NCBI GenBank assembly: GCA_043228905.1 | Contig: JBHGNT010000004.1 | Span: 12,152,001 to 12,216,000 of the forward strand | Direction of reading: 5' to 3' | Length of the DNA stretch: 64,000 nt | Source: Azolla caroliniana | Lineage: Eukaryota > Polypodiophyta | In this document: positions 21,301 to 31,600 of the stretch, in pieces | How positions within the stretch are numbered: the stretch's first letter is position 1 | Layout of the letters: every line of letters begins with the position of its first letter | The notes under the pieces: model-generated | The model's database searches: none | Told to the model about the DNA's origin: nothing | The model's input: only the letters and a program-made list of their open reading frames with translations | Translations under genes and position numbers: made by a program

Positions 21301-22437
21301 CGGTTGAAGAAGAGCCTTTACGGACTGAAGCAGGCTCCCCGGCAATGGTACCGGAAATTCGACTCCTTCATGACCGACGAAGGGTACCTCAAAACGCAGT
21401 CTGACCACTGCGTGTTTGTGAAGAAGTTCGAAGGAGGAGACTTCCTAATACTCCTCCTGTACGTGGACGACATGTTGATCGTCGGACGGGACCAGGTCAA
21501 GATACGGATGCTGAAGAAGGCTCTTCACCGAACCTTCTCAATGAAGGACTTGGGTCCGGCGAGGCAAATACTAGGGATGCACATCATCCGGGACCGGAGC
21601 AAGAAGCAGTTGTGGCTGTCACAAGAGAAGTACGTGACAAAGGTGCTTCAACGGTTCAACATGTCGGAAGCAAGACCGGTCGGATCAACCCTACCGGCAA
21701 ACTGCAAGTTGTCCAGCAAGCAAAGTCCCAAGACAAAGGCTGAAAAGGAGGATATGATGAAAGTGCCGTATGCCTCAGCTGTCGGGAGCCTGATGTACGC
21801 CATGGTGTGTACGAGACCGGACATCGGATACGCAGTCGGAGTGGTGAGCCGGTACATGAGCAATCCCGGCAAAGAGCATTGGAACGCGGTCAAGTGGATA
21901 CTTCGATACCTGAAGGGCACGGCAAACGTGTGCCTCCGATTCGGCTCCGGTAAGTCCGAACTCGACGGCTTCACCGATTCGGATATGTCGGCTGATGCAG
22001 ATACCAGCCGGTCCACATCAGGGTATGTGATGACTTATGCAGGGGGAGCCGTTTCGTGGCAGTCGAGGCTGCAGAAGACGGTTGCGTTGTCAACCACGGA
22101 GGCGGAGTACATGGCAGCTGTTGAAGCCGGCAAGGAAATAATATGGATGAAGGACTTCATTAGAGAGCTCGGGATCCGGCAGGAGGAGTACCGACTCTAC
22201 TGCGATAGTCAGAGTGCCATCCACCTTGCAAAGAACGCGGCCTACCATTCCCGGACGAAACACATCCAGCGTAGATACCACTGGATCCGGGAAAGGATAG
22301 AAGACAAGGAGTTCGTGCTGACGAAGATCCACACGAACGAGAACGGGTCGGATATGCTGACCAAGGTGCTCACACCCGACAAGCTGGAAGCATGCCGGAA
22401 GAGGATCGGGTTGGAGAGACATCCCATGCCGAAGTGA
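18361..22437 (+). CDS. Copia B2 Gag-Pol polyprotein
   Basis: A single frame of 1358 codons. I start at ATG 18361, just past the primer site; the open frame extends upstream to 18298, but across the LTR end. Approximate domains: gag 1-220; zinc knuckle CFHCGKPGHFRKNC 233-246; protease active site WVVDSGAS with Asp320; GAG-preintegrase ELWHKRLCHMS...CTDCLAGKQ; integrase with Asp509 (HTDVCQ), Asp571 (RADNGGEY) and Glu606 (NGLAER); reverse transcriptase with YVDD at 1034-1037; RNase H from Asp1206 (FTDSDMSAD) to the end (STTEAEYMAA, YCDSQSAIHLAKN). No stop, frameshift or lost catalytic residue was found. The product would be packaged and cleaved by its own protease, with cDNA synthesis in cytoplasmic particles, as for other copia elements. 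Confidence 0.95.
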   Translation: MEGGGSGQPMMMVLNAQNYADWKIKMEDLLIVRDLYEPIDRSEIPKGVLESEWKLLNRKAVATIRQYVDVSVLQHVANDTNAYEMWKKLSGLYERKNALNRTSLMRKIVNLKYRDGESMVEHVSTFMGFVNQLAAIKFPLEDAMQAIILMCTLPDSWENLVVTLSTSCTEDNLSLQTVKTSILNEEARRRDKEPASDSKALLAESERGRQWNRSPQRREKSGTRSQSRGRPTCFHCGKPGHFRKNCRHYRKDNGADDTDSKKSPERNGAYRGATDRRGPDRRGQDRKGTTALAASEEEIMLITEERELNLAGVEMTWVVDSGASFHLTPEKKYFSSYTAGEHGCVRMGNEGTCRIAGIGDVWLMTSTGCKMLLKDVRHVPEVRLNLISAGRLDDEGYTGSIRNGVMKFSKGSLIVARARKVNTLYLMNARLCPEELNVAADTAGELWHKRLCHMSEKGMKRLAEDNLIPVKHVHLEKCTDCLAGKQNRTSFHSRPPTRRSAPLELVHTDVCQVETKSHGGAQYFVTFIDDHSRKLWTAPLKTKDQVLSVFKELHARVERESGKKLKAIRADNGGEYRGQFQEYCRSKGIRLEFTVPKTPELNGLAERMNRTIMERVRSMLAHAKLPKGFWAEAMSTATYVINRSPSVPLDGDTPQRVWTGKEVSYRHLKVFGCLAYVHVAKDRRGKLDPKTRPCIFLGYGDDEFGYRVWDPVDKKIFRSRDIIFMEDKTLADWESEKKMKSSKSTGEDQLYEEQSRPARDRLALEDPAEDGEETEPAEEDENDTETGPDPEMDSDEEEESEEPVTEAPERRYPLRERRAPRRFPEPEHVLLTDEGEPESFEEAKHDTQSRRWLSAMQDEMDSLHENHTYELVELPKGKRALRNKWVFKLKPGDAGNPPRYKARIVVKGFQQKKGVDFDEIFAPVVKMTSIRTVLSIAASMDLEVEQMDVKTAFLHGDLEEEIYMQQPEGFEKKGKEHLVCRLKKSLYGLKQAPRQWYRKFDSFMTDEGYLKTQSDHCVFVKKFEGGDFLILLLYVDDMLIVGRDQVKIRMLKKALHRTFSMKDLGPARQILGMHIIRDRSKKQLWLSQEKYVTKVLQRFNMSEARPVGSTLPANCKLSSKQSPKTKAEKEDMMKVPYASAVGSLMYAMVCTRPDIGYAVGVVSRYMSNPGKEHWNAVKWILRYLKGTANVCLRFGSGKSELDGFTDSDMSADADTSRSTSGYVMTYAGGAVSWQSRLQKTVALSTTEAEYMAAVEAGKEIIWMKDFIRELGIRQEEYRLYCDSQSAIHLAKNAAYHSRTKHIQRRYHWIRERIEDKEFVLTKIHTNENGSDMLTKVLTPDKLEACRKRIGLERHPMPK

Positions 22438-22447
22438 AGGGGGAGTT
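22437..22447 (+). other. Polypurine tract of B2
   Basis: AAGGGGGAGTT sits between the gag-pol stop codon and the 3' LTR start, overlapping the stop by one base. The same sequence is decayed in B1. Confidence 0.85.
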
Positions 22448-23099
22448 TGTTGGGATTTCGGTCCCTCCGGATGGGATGTCCGGATGATGAAGACCCCGGT
22501 TACGGAGCCGGATGAAGAGTACCCGGATACGGATCCGGATGATGAAGACCCCGGTTACGGAGCCGGATGAAGAGTACCCGGATACGGATCCGGATGATGA
22601 AGACCCCGGTTACGGAGCCGGATGACGAATGTACCCGGAGAGAGATTCGGATGCGGGGACATATTTGTGAATATGTTTGCTAAGAGCCCTTGTGGCTATA
22701 TTTTGTAAATAGCCCGAAAGTCATATATGTATAAATATGACTTAGGGCAAACAGTTTATGTTGTTGCTCATTTTTCCCATGCGAAGTGAGAGCAGCCGAG
22801 AGAGAGAGAGAGATAGAGCGCGAGAGAGACGAAGAGGTAGACGCCTCTGTGTACTTCCGCCGCCTGTGGCGAGGACAGCGAGCTCAAGGTCGTTGCCTTG
22901 CAGCTCGCCATTGTATATTTCTCTGTGCATAATTTGGTTCGGAGTCTCGCACTCCCGTGGTTTTTCCCGTATAGGGTTTTCCACGTTAATCCCTGTGTAT
23001 CGCGTCTTTCTCTGTATTTCCTATTTTCTGCTACATTGATCCGCGATTAATCGGTTGTGGCCGAGTGAAGAAGGTGAATCCAAGAGGTGATTCCTTTCA
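22448..23099 (+). repeat. 3' LTR of copia B2
   Basis: 652 bp, aligning without gaps to 17681-18332. A TATA box lies at 22730-22737. It ends CCTTTCA before the GCATC duplication. Confidence 0.93.
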
Positions 23100-24141
23100 G
23101 CATCGGATCGCCGATCAACTTCCGGTTACATGTTTTCCCTCGGTAGCGTAGCTATTGCGTGGAGCAGCAAAAAGTAGCCAACAATGGCTCTGTCGAGCAC
23201 TGAGGCTGAGTATCGGGGCGCTACCGTCACCACCTGTGAAGCCATTTGGCTTCGGCCACTGCTGCAAGACCTACGGATCGAGGTATCGACCCTGATCTTG
23301 ATCTACTGCGACAATATGAGCAACATGCAATTTGCCAAGAACCCCGTGTTCCATGCTCGCACAGAGCACATAGAAGTGCATTATCACTTCGTGCGTGAGC
23401 AGGTCCTGAGCGGTGAAGTCGAACTTTGGTATGTTCATATGGATCGGCAAGTTGCCGAGATCTTCACCAAACTTCTTGGATCGGAAAAGTTGCAACACTT
23501 CACTAAAATACTTGGTGTTTAGCATCTCGACATGCCACACTTGAGGGGGAGGACTGGCAAAGACACCGAAACGGGCAAAGGCAAAGAGACTGCCAATTGC
23601 GCCGGTGAGGGAAGAACTGACAAAAGGGGAGACGAGAAGAAGAAAGGAGCCGAGTAGACAAAAGCAGTTGACACATCCGAACAAGTTGGAGCAAGCGGCA
23701 GCGGCGACAGAGTCAAGAAGGACAGAGCCAACCGGAAGAAGAAGGCCAAGACCCGAACATGGTCCAATGTGGCGAAGGGCCTCGAACCGGAAGACGGATC
23801 GGAAGTGACCGATTTGGACAAGATCTAGAATGAATCGGAGACAGTCGATTTGACTCAACAGACGGATTCAGAAGAACGAGATGGCAGCAAAAGTCGACGC
23901 CAACACGAAGGAATCGGCGAGTCGACAAGCGCCGAAGTCACAGCAGCGAGGGAGCTAAATTGGGCATGTTGAGTAGACGAGTTGACTGAGGAGGTCGAGG
24001 TGCACAGAACAAGAGGGGTCACGGAAAATAGAACCGAACCGGATGAGGAGCACGAGCAAGGCGGAGTGACGCCAGAAGGAGCCGGGTGGAAGGATCGGCT
24101 GCCATGGAGACTGACACTATGATCCGACCTCAATTTGAGGT
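23100..24141 (+). pseudogene. Copia A gag-pol, 3' segment (RNase H) and tail
   Basis: Resumes the frame cut at 17680: TSGYMFSLGSVAIAWSSKK, then ALSSTEAEYRGA (about 23184), IYCDNMSNMQFAKNPVFHARTEHIEVHYHFVRE and VAEIFTKLLGSEKL. The RNase H ends with a TAG near 23520. About 600 bp follow before the polypurine tract. In shifted frames they encode a K/E/R-rich tail (DKRGDEKKKG, KTRTWSNVAKGLEPEDGSE) that is recognisably similar to the tail of copia C at 49.7-50.2 kb. A TAG at 23177-23179 and other lesions rule out function. Confidence 0.85.
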
Positions 24142-24151
24142 TGAGGGGGAG
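24142..24151 (+). other. Polypurine tract of copia A
   Basis: TGAGGGGGAG directly precedes the LTR start TGTTGAGAGG. Confidence 0.8.
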
Positions 24152-24534
24152 TGTTGAGAGGCAAGCTCAACCGGATCCGGATCGGCTGAATAAGCCTGAG
24201 CCGGATCGGCATCCGGAAGGAGTGAGACGAATATGTGAGCCGGTGAGCACCCGGTGAGCAAAAGAGCTGGTGAGCTGGGGAGCTGGTTAGCCGGATACAG
24301 CAGCAACCGGAAGCCTAGTAATAACTTAGATTACTAGGTAGTTATTGTCTTATAGTTAGTGTCAAACGCTCATGTGAGCATTGAAGTACGTTGTACTTCT
24401 GTCAGTCCCATGAGGACTTGTATAAATAGTGTTGTTGAGCATGTTTCATGTACAGAGAACTATTACTGTTTTGTAATAGATTTAAAACGTTCTACTCTCT
24501 CACTCTCTTTGTCTCTCCCGAGTACACTCTGTGT

Positions 24535-24579
<45 letters not shown>

Positions 24580-24630
24580 GCTATCTAGCAAGGCCGGTTT
24601 GTCTGACGCTTCCGCACATAAACGTTCACA
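24152..24630 (+). repeat. 3' LTR of copia A
   Basis: Starts TGTTGAGAGGCAAGCTCAACC, in which GTTGAG and CTCAAC form an inverted repeat. It has a TATA box (TATAAATA, 24421-24428), a (CT)n tract (24539-24577) and ends ACGTTCACA. Related LTRs are at 50470 (copia C) and inverted at 50858-51235. No second LTR of A is in the window because its 5' end was lost at about 8425. Confidence 0.8.
24539..24577. repeat. (CT)n microsatellite in LTR leader
   Basis: About 19 CT units downstream of the TATA box of the copia A LTR. This is typical of plant 5' leaders. A similar tract is at about 51411-51438 in the copia G LTR. Confidence 0.95.
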
Positions 24631-24962
24631 CCTTCAATGTTACTTTGCATGTCCACTTTTAGTTGCATGGCCTTTACATTTAGTTGCATGGCTTTTTCTT
24701 TTAGTTGCATGCAACCGTCCACATGACCTTTACTTTAGTTTTCCTTATTTTACTTTAATTAGCCACATGATCCTATCATTTGTCCGTCTCGATCGCCGCC
24801 CATCCAATCCGCCCAGTCCGCGTCCAGCCTCGTCCGGTCGCCGGTTCCACCCGATCACCAGTTCCGTCCGGTCGCCGGTTGTTGGTTCCGCCTGATTTCC
24901 GACACCATCCGATTGCCGATTCCGGTTTGCTTTCTGGCCGGTTCTGGTTTGTTTACCGAATA
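24631..24962 (-). repeat. LTR fragment of element E
   Basis: Contains the TTACTTTGCATGTCC segment, TTTAGTTGCATGG repeats, the ACATGATCCTATCAT segment and part of the 22-bp CCGGTT minisatellite, in the same orientation as the copies at 3.3-8.4 kb. Both ends are truncated. It abuts the copia A LTR and the hAT gene. Confidence 0.75.
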
Positions 24963-25141
24963 AGAAAGATGTAGACCTGCATTGGAAGACCCACATGAGT
25001 TTGAAAGCTTCAAACAAACCATAAGTTTTCTCTAACATATACTAATCCTTCACTTGTTTCACCTTCAAATGGTTCCTTCTTTTTGTATGTGCCAATGCAT
25101 GTGCATTCCAATTTCTTTCAGCAGCTCCAGAAGAGCAATCC

Positions 25142-25227
25142 TATGACACAAAGTATTAAGCAAACAATACATGTCATTGTAGAAGATTAATAAAATTGAA
25201 ACATTAATAAAAAATGAACTATACTAC
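25142..25227 (-). other. Probable spliceosomal intron in hAT gene
   Basis: On the minus strand the exon ends ...TCTCAA, the intron starts GTAGTATAG and ends TTGTGTCATAG, and the next exon begins GATTGCTCTTCTGG. Splicing joins ILSQ to DCSSGAAERNW, which matches the order of motifs in hAT dimerisation domains. Confidence 0.65.
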
Positions 25228-25398
25228 TTGAGACAATATTCTACAAGCTAATGACTATAGTAAGGGCACATTGTCCCCATATCTTTCCCACCATGAGATA
25301 GGTTTACATTTTGCAATGTGTGATTTTGATAGTTCATTGCTAAATCGGCCCACACCATTCCTATAGATGTCAAATTGATCTTGCAAGATTTCACATTC

Positions 25399-26414
25399 AT
25401 CTATAGAATATACCTTTTGAATATATGCAAGCCATCCATCTGTCATCTCTTCATTCATAACTATTGGTTGATCTTTGGGCTTCCATAAAGGATGCAAAAT
25501 ACGTGCAAAAATATGAATTGGCTTTTTGAACCACTACCAATGACAATCAAAACATTCCAAAACCTCTTTATATATGTATTAACATTTGAATTTGAGTCAA
25601 ACTCGAAATCAATTACCAAAATATGCATAACATAGATGATATCAATGATTCAACTAAATGAACAAAATGCAATAAACAACAATTGTACATACTACATAGT
25701 ACATAGAAACATATTACCTGTCCTTGTTTAATGTGACCTGTCTCGCTCCTTTTTGGAATCTGTCTCTAGCCCTCCTCATGAACTCATAAAGTAAACCCAT
25801 TGTAGATCCTTCACGATCAGTTAGCCGCAAAATAGAAAACAATGGACGCATAATCGAAATTACAATCATAATTGAAGGCAAAGTAGAGTTATCGTGCACA
25901 ATGAACATCTATAGAATATACCTTTTGAATATATGCAAGCCATCCATCTGTCATCTCTTCATTCATAACTATTGGTTGATCTTTGGGCTTCCATAAAGGA
26001 TGCAAAATACGTGCAAAAATATGAATTGGCTTTTTGAACCACTACCAATGACAATCAAAACATTCCAAAACCTCTTTATATATGTATTAACATTTGAATT
26101 TGAGTCAAACTCGAAATCAATTACCAAAATATGCATAACATAGATGATATCAATGATTCAACTAAATGAACAAAATGCAATAAACAACAATTGTACATAC
26201 TACATAGTACATAGAAACATATTACCTGTCCTTGTTTAATGTGACCTGTCTCGCTCCTTTTTGGAATCTGTCTCTAGCCCTCCTCATGAACTCATAAAGT
26301 AAACCCATTGTAGATCCTTCACGATCAGTTAGCCGCAAAATAGAAAACAATGGACGCATAATCGAAATTACAATCATAATTGAAGGCAAAGTAGAGTTAT
26401 CGTGCACAATGAAC
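25399..26414. repeat. 508-bp direct tandem duplication
   Basis: 25399-25906 and 25907-26414 read the same base for base where I compared them. The unit covers the end of one hAT exon and its adjoining intron-like sequence. Lack of divergence suggests a recent event. Confidence 0.9.
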
Positions 26415-27713
26415 TTCACCTTGACAACATCATGCTTTTTGGAGTCACTCCAATCCTCCCAATAGTTACTAACCACAGTTTGTTCAAGGGCTCTCCAAAC
26501 TCTTGCCAGCCTCTCAAGGACAATAAGAATGTAGCCAAATTGAGTGGCACTTGGCCTAAGGAGCACAAGAGATGAATAGTTGCTGAAATTTTTTCATGCA
26601 TTCCTTTTCATGGTGAATAGTCTAAACACACAATTTGCTCTCTTGCGCACTTGACGAACCCAACTCAACTTCCCAATATCCTCTAACAATAAATCTAAAC
26701 AATGTGATGCACAAGGAGTCCATACAAGCCTTGGGAATTCAGTCTCTAAAATGTGACCCATGCTAACACAATTAGATGCATTATCTGTGACAATTTGCAC
26801 CACATTTTCTACTTTTACTTCCTTTATCGCAGTTGATAGCATTTCAACCAACCATGGACCATCAACCCTTGTAGAAACACCACTACAATCAATAGTTTCA
26901 AGGTACATTGTGCCATAACAACATGAGACCAAAATATTCATAAATGCTCGCTTGCTAGTGTCAATCCATCCATCTAAAAGTATGGTAACTCCATATTTGG
27001 CCAAAGGGCTTTCACATTTTCCACTTTGTGTTGCACATTCAAATGCTCTTTCTTTAAATATTTAACTCTTAAATCATTGTAAGTAATACCGCTATATTTT
27101 TCCCCAATATTAGAGAAAGCTAACAACATGACATTTTCCTATAACATGACATTTTCAGAAGATTAAAAGATAGATTACCTTCCACAATGCATCTAACCAA
27201 CATTGTGTTTGCATGGTCTTGCTTGATCAACATAGCGGCACTTGATCCTCTCCTTATCGTGCTTTGAGTGAGACTTTTTCTTCTTGAACCTTTTGTATCT
27301 TCAATATCAATAGGAATTTGGTCTATTGAATCCTTCTTAGATGAGGCACATATGCTATCCATTGAAGGTTGTGATTGGAACATTGAATCAACCATTGAAT
27401 CCACCATGCCTTCTTGAAGCTCAATTTGTTTTCCATGGCTTCTACTTCTTTAATGCGTTATAGTTTCTTGCGAGTCAATTCACTTTCTTGTGTTATTGCT
27501 ATAGCATCTTGATATGCCTCTAGAGTAGTTACTTGCACACACTTGTTGTATACCTTCACCTTTAATTCTAGCAAGGTGAGCAACTAAACGTGTTAGTGTC
27601 CCAAACCCATGAAAACCAGATAATTTGCAATCCGAATAATAGTTTCTAGGTGACTTCCCAGCTTGTTTGTTCAAACAATATTTATCCCATAAGGGGGATT
27701 CCTTGCATGGCAT

Positions 27714-28122
27714 AGTTTATTGAGGATGACCAGTTCTAGAGACTCAAAGTTGTCTTTTATATTGTCCTAAATTCATGAATCCACAATGTTAAATGTGTGA
27801 ATAAGGAAGTCATGTGATGTAACAATGCAGGAAGAAATTGTTTAAATGATAGGTATAAGCAAATGGCAAATCCGAATTGAAGATACATGCCTAAGCAAAT
27901 GGCATTCCATCCCCATCAAGAGGAAAAAATTATTATTCATTAGAAATGAATTATAAAAGAGCACATAATCACAGAACTTTTACCTGTGATGTCTGTGTGC
28001 TCCTGTATGAAGACACTATTCTTTGATAAGTTACCACAAGCTATCAATATCTCTATCTGCCACAAACATTGTTGTATTAATGAAGGGATAGACACACATA
28101 AACCCAAACCATACATGTAACA
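27714..28122. other. AT-rich spacer between hAT and copia D
   Basis: Upstream of the hAT gene on its strand, so it may hold the hAT promoter and 5' end. I see no coding sequence, terminal inverted repeat or RNA gene. Confidence 0.5.
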
Positions 28123-28488
28123 TGTCTTGAGAAACAAGCTCAACAAAGGTATGTGATGCTTATTGAGAAATAAGCTATAGTGGCTATTATCTACTAGTGG
28201 ACATAAAGGTGAAACAACTATTTAGCTACTAGCAGCTAATTAGCTGCATATATAAGTCAATTATGTACATAGGGAAAAAGTAAGTGTAGTATAGAAGAGA
28301 GGAAAAGTGAGAGAGAGAAAAAGAAGAAGAACAGAAAACAGAAAATAGATGAGAGCGAGTTGAGCTCTACGTGTAATGAAGTAGAAGCTTTTGGACTATG
28401 CAAAGGTAAGTCTCCTTCCCCTCCCCTCTTTGTCTTGAGCACAAACGATCTATTGTGCACACAGAAGATCCATAGCGCTTTTGTAACA
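28123..28488 (+). repeat. 5' LTR of copia D
   Basis: TGTCTTGAGAAACAAGCTCAAC to TTGTAACA, 366 bp, immediately followed by the primer site. Its first 25 bases correspond to those of the 3' LTR stub at 46902 (TGTTGAGAAACAATCTCAAC), identifying the two ends of D nearly 19 kb apart. Confidence 0.82.
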
Positions 28489-28500
28489 TGGTATCAGAGC
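28489..28500 (+). other. Primer-binding site of copia D
   Basis: TGGTATCAGAGC abuts the LTR with no spacer. It is complementary to initiator tRNA-Met. Confidence 0.88.
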
Positions 28501-28614
28501 TGAGTTGCTCATAAAGAAGATCAGAACAGTACAGACCTGAGAAAGTTTTTTCTAGTTACTAATCTGAATTAGAGAGAGAGTTGTCTGTGAAGTTAACCCT
28601 AATTGAAAGAGAGA

Positions 28615-31600
28615 ATGGAAGCTAAATAGTCACAGAAAAGCTAGATAAAAACAATTTCCCCGCGTGGAAATTCAGAATGACAAATTTCCTGATGGGAAAA
28701 GGATATTGGGAATACATTGAAGGAGACCTAGAAGAGGCTCTAGAGATCCTTGAAGAAAATGCAATTGCTGCATAGATTATAGCATTTAAGGAATGGAATC
28801 AAGGGGCAAGAAAGGTATTAAATTGGCTCTCACTTAGCATCTCAGGTTCGATGCTTGGACACATATAGGATGCTATGCTTCCAAAAGAAGCTTGGGATAG
28901 TTTAGTAAAACTATTTGCAGTGAACACAAAGGCTAAAAAGCTTTAGTTGAAGACCGAGCTAAATACCTTGGAAAAAGGTAAGATGTTAGTGAATGAGTAT
29001 GCTCTGAAAATAAAGAGCATATGTGAATCACTTGCTTCTATCAATGTGAAGGTAGAAGATGATGATAAGGTAGAAATATGCTTAAGAGGTTTAGAACCTC
29101 AATATTAAAGTTTCAAAACATCTATTCTCACAAAGGATAGCATCCCAAGTTTTCTACATCTGGTTTCAATGCTTGTAGTGGAAGAAAGAAATCAGATCGA
29201 TGATGTAAACAAAGGAAACTTTGAGACTAGGGGGCAAGCCCTCTACAATAGTGCTAGAAGAGGCCGAGGAAGAGGCATTGGAAGATTTGGTTCAACTAGA
29301 ACCAACAACAATAGTTATCAAGGAAGAGGACAACAGGTTGTAAGTGGAAGAAACAACATCAGAGGCAGGGGGAGCAATCGAGGAAGAGGTAAGCAAACTT
29401 ATTTGAATGATGATGGTTGTTGGTATTGTGGAAAACCGGGTCATACACAGGTTGAATGCTATAAAAAGCAAAATGATGACAAAAGAGGGAAGAGACAACA
29501 AAATAACTATGCTTCAACTAGTCAAGACTATGATAAAGATGGTGCATTTGTGATGCAACATGAAATAGCAGCAATGGCTGAATGTTCACAGAGATGCAAT
29601 GAAGAGTTTATGTGGTATGTAAATTCTAGGGCATCTAATCATATGTTAGGACATGCAAATTGGTTTGAAAGTATAAGAGAACCAAAGATTCCTGGTTATG
29701 TACAGAAAGGTGATAATACTACTCACCAAATAGAGCATGTTGGAGATATCCCATTGTGGGAAGAAAAAAGAAAAACAAAGTATATGCTAAATGTGATGCA
29801 TGTTCAAAACCTTGCAAAAAATCTTATTTCTGTTGGACAGATAGTGGAGCAAGGAATGCAAGTTAAGTTTAAGCAAAGTGGATGCTTTATAGAGAAAAAT
29901 GGAAAGCACATTGCAAAAGGGAAACGACAAGGAAGAATGTTTGTTTTGGATGTGGATATGCCTAAAAAGATTACAGTCATGTTTGCAGAAGGAATGAGTG
30001 TAATCTCAGATGTGGAAATGTGGCATAAAAGAATCCGTCACATAAGTATGCAAACCTTGAAAAATATGTTGAGGGAAAATGCAGTGGCTGGTGTGCCTAA
30101 GCTCAAAGATTGTGAGATGAGCAAAATATGTGAAACATGTCAATATGGAAAGCAAAACAGGTTGCCTTTCCCTCATAAAAGACATGTAAGCAAAAATTTG
30201 TTGGATATGGTACATATAGATGTATGGGGACCAACAAAAAGTGCATCAATTAGTGGATGTAAGTTTTATGTAACTTTCATTGATGATTGCTCAAGGAAAA
30301 CATGGGTTTACTTCATGAAAGAAAAAAGTGAAGTATTTGATTGCTTCCGTAAGTTTAAATGCATGGTAGAAAAGCAGGCTGGAACTAGAATAAAATGCTT
30401 AACATCTTATGGAGGAGAGTACTTCTCAAATGAATTTTTTGATTCTCTATGTAATCAAGGAATAAGGAGATAGTTTACATGTAGATATACTCCACAACAA
30501 AATGGAGTTGCTGAGAGAAAAAACAGAACTCTGGTGAACATAGCAAGAGGCATGATGACAGAAAAAAATATGCCATTGTATTACTGGGCAGAAGCTGTAA
30601 ACACAACAAACTATATCCTAAATAGATGTATAACATCTAGAGTACAGGAAGTAACTCCTGAAGAATGTTTCTATGGAAGGAAGCCTAGTTTAGAACACTT
30701 AAAAGTGTTTGGATCACTTGCCTATGTTCATGTACCTGTTGAAGTGAGAAGTAAGCTTGATCCAAAAGCTGAAAAATGTGTTTTTGTTGGATATTCAGAG
30801 GAACAAAAAGGGTATAGATGCTATAACCCTTTGACAAAAAAGATTGTGGTAAGTCAGGATGTAATATTTGATGATTCGGGCAGCTGGTACAACCCAAAAC
30901 AAAATGTAGAAGCTGATGAAGATAATGAAAATGAAGACAAGGAAAAATCTGAAAATGGAAGAGATTGCCATGGAAATGGAAGCAATGTTGGACAACAAAA
31001 TTCCACATTAATGGAATGTACTGGATCATCTGGAAGCTCAGGTAGTAAATCTGAATCTAATGCATGGAGTGAAAAAATGCAAGACGCAAAAAATATGATG
31101 ATAGAAAGGGAAAACAGAAGATGCCAGAATATGAAATGCTTGATGATGGATCTAGAAACATGGAAGATGTAGATTCAGATACATGATTGGATGATGAGCT
31201 TGGTATAGGAACCTTGAAAATCCCTGGTATGGAAAAAGCAATGAAAGATGCAAATCAAAAACTGAGAAGATCGGATAGAGAGAAAAAGAATGTTGAAAGA
31301 TTTGGTTATGACACATATATGGCTATGCATTATGCATACATGTCTAAAGTGGTACAAATCCCTGATCCAAATAGTTTTGTGAAGCAAAATCTGATAAGAA
31401 ATGGGTGAATGCAATGCAAGAAGAAATAGATGCATTGGCTGAAAACAGAACATGGGATTTGGTAAAGTTACCAAAAGAAAAAAATGTGGTAGGTTGCAAA
31501 TGGGGCTACAAGACAAAGCATGATTCCAATGGAAATGTCAATAGACATAAAGCAAGACTTGTGGCAAAGGGATATGCCCAGATACATGGAATTAATTATG

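Larger units (their letters stand above)
17681..23099 (+). mobile_element. Copia B2, intact and young element (5.4 kb)
   Basis: Complete Ty1/copia element with 652-bp LTRs at both ends, primer site, one uninterrupted gag-pol frame, polypurine tract and a 5-bp target duplication GCATC (17676-17680 and 23100-23104). Comparing the LTRs by eye I found one difference (18165 region G versus 22931 region A). All catalytic motifs are present. It is nested in copia A and is the best candidate for an active or recently active element here. Confidence 0.95.
24985..27713 (-). pseudogene. hAT transposase gene (DUF659 type)
   Basis: Exons read right to left. A degenerate BED-like finger (LWDKYC...C...TLTRLVAHLARIKGEGIQ, 27713-27480). 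A linker with IEDTKGSRRKS...IVEGNLSFNLLK (27407-27120). The DUF659 core (GVTILLDGWIDTSKRAFMN, VVQIVTDNASNCVSMG, WTPCASHCLDLLLEDIGK; 27004-26594), which carries catalytic-type Asp residues. Then the helical region (26566-26222) and the dimerisation domain (LHPLWKPKDQP..., WWERYGDNVPLL, SLACRILSQ, DCSSGAAERNWNAHALAHTK; to about 24985). A GT-AG intron of 86 bp (25142-25227) fits the reading between LSQ and DCSSG. Damage: a TAG after DNVPLL and a 508-bp tandem duplication. I found no terminal inverted repeats. Confidence 0.8.
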
